Of a DNA stretch of 16,777 bases, positions 16,757-16,777 are shown piece by piece. This DNA is from UBA7396 sp036172015. Its GTDB lineage: Bacteria > Patescibacteriota > Gracilibacteria > BD1-5 > UBA6164. A program made the translations under genes and the position numbers. Below the pieces are notes generated by a model. The model saw only the letters and a program-made list of their open reading frames with translations, did no database searches and was not told the origin of the DNA. Location of the stretch: positions 1 to 16,777 of the forward strand of contig JAVHSE010000027.1 of the NCBI GenBank assembly GCA_036172015.1, given 5' to 3'. The number at the start of each line of letters is the position of its first letter. Position 1 is the stretch's first letter.

Positions 16757-16777
16757 ATTAATTCTATTTATAAATCA
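16742..16777 (-). CDS. Possible C-terminus of the gene upstream of the island, partial
   Basis: With UGA as Gly, the last bases of the window read GFINRINKFIK followed by TAA and then a terminator hairpin. Eleven residues cannot identify a family. By position (ancestral neighbour of infA) it could be map, adk or secY, but nothing here proves it. Support comes only from the open frame, the stop placed before a terminator, and the breakdown of this frame in repeat copy 1. Confidence 0.3.

Noticed and set aside
1..16777. CRISPR array
   Set aside because: No regularly spaced short repeats on either strand; the only strong repeat is the two-copy 62-bp element.

Overview
Organism. This is an AT-rich bacterial chromosome segment that can only be read with UGA as glycine (genetic code 25). 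Conserved genes such as folD, rpsK, rpsL and rpoA are full length only when in-frame UGA is translated, and UGA falls on invariant glycines, for example in the PGGVG motif of FolD and the SGGTAGFKGA motif of S11. This code is established for Absconditabacteria (SR1) and Gracilibacteria (BD1-5) of the Candidate Phyla Radiation. The sequence alone does not tell me which of the two this is. Most starts lack a recognisable Shine-Dalgarno sequence.

Layout. (1) Positions 1-3762, minus strand: an exported trypsin-like serine protease with a long C-terminal region, followed by a membrane-anchored PEGA-like protein cut by the window edge. (2) Positions 3897-6367, plus strand: folD, three tRNA genes (Gly-UCC, Ile-GAU, Pro-UGG) and a GlmU-like sugar-1-phosphate nucleotidylyltransferase. 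(3) Positions 6407-6482, minus strand: tRNA-Thr(GGU), insulated by two hairpin terminators. (4) Positions 6532-12178, minus strand: a translation and transcription cluster, in transcription order infA, rpmJ, rpsM, rpsK, rpsD, rpoA, rplQ, rplM, rpsI, rpsL, rpsG, rpmA. (5) Positions 12223-16756: a putative inserted island bounded by a 62-bp direct repeat (61/62 identical). (6) The last 36 bases may be the C-terminus of the gene that originally lay upstream of infA.

The island. It holds three genes on the minus strand, in transcription order: a 690-residue protein of unusual architecture (N-terminal helical region, WG-like repeats, one TPR-like motif, and a C-terminal domain resembling FtsZ/tubulin); 1 nt later, an HNH endonuclease with a probable winged-helix N-terminus; and 95 nt later, a RhuM-family protein. 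The FtsZ-like domain keeps the T1-loop and T7-loop signatures, but its T4 loop is degenerate and the stretch that normally carries T3 is missing. This tubulin-like/nuclease/RhuM set, sitting in an att-like duplication inside an otherwise conserved ribosomal cluster, is the best candidate in the window for an undescribed system, possibly for defence or mobile-element maintenance. That functional reading is inference. The fusion architecture and the direct repeat are read directly from the sequence.
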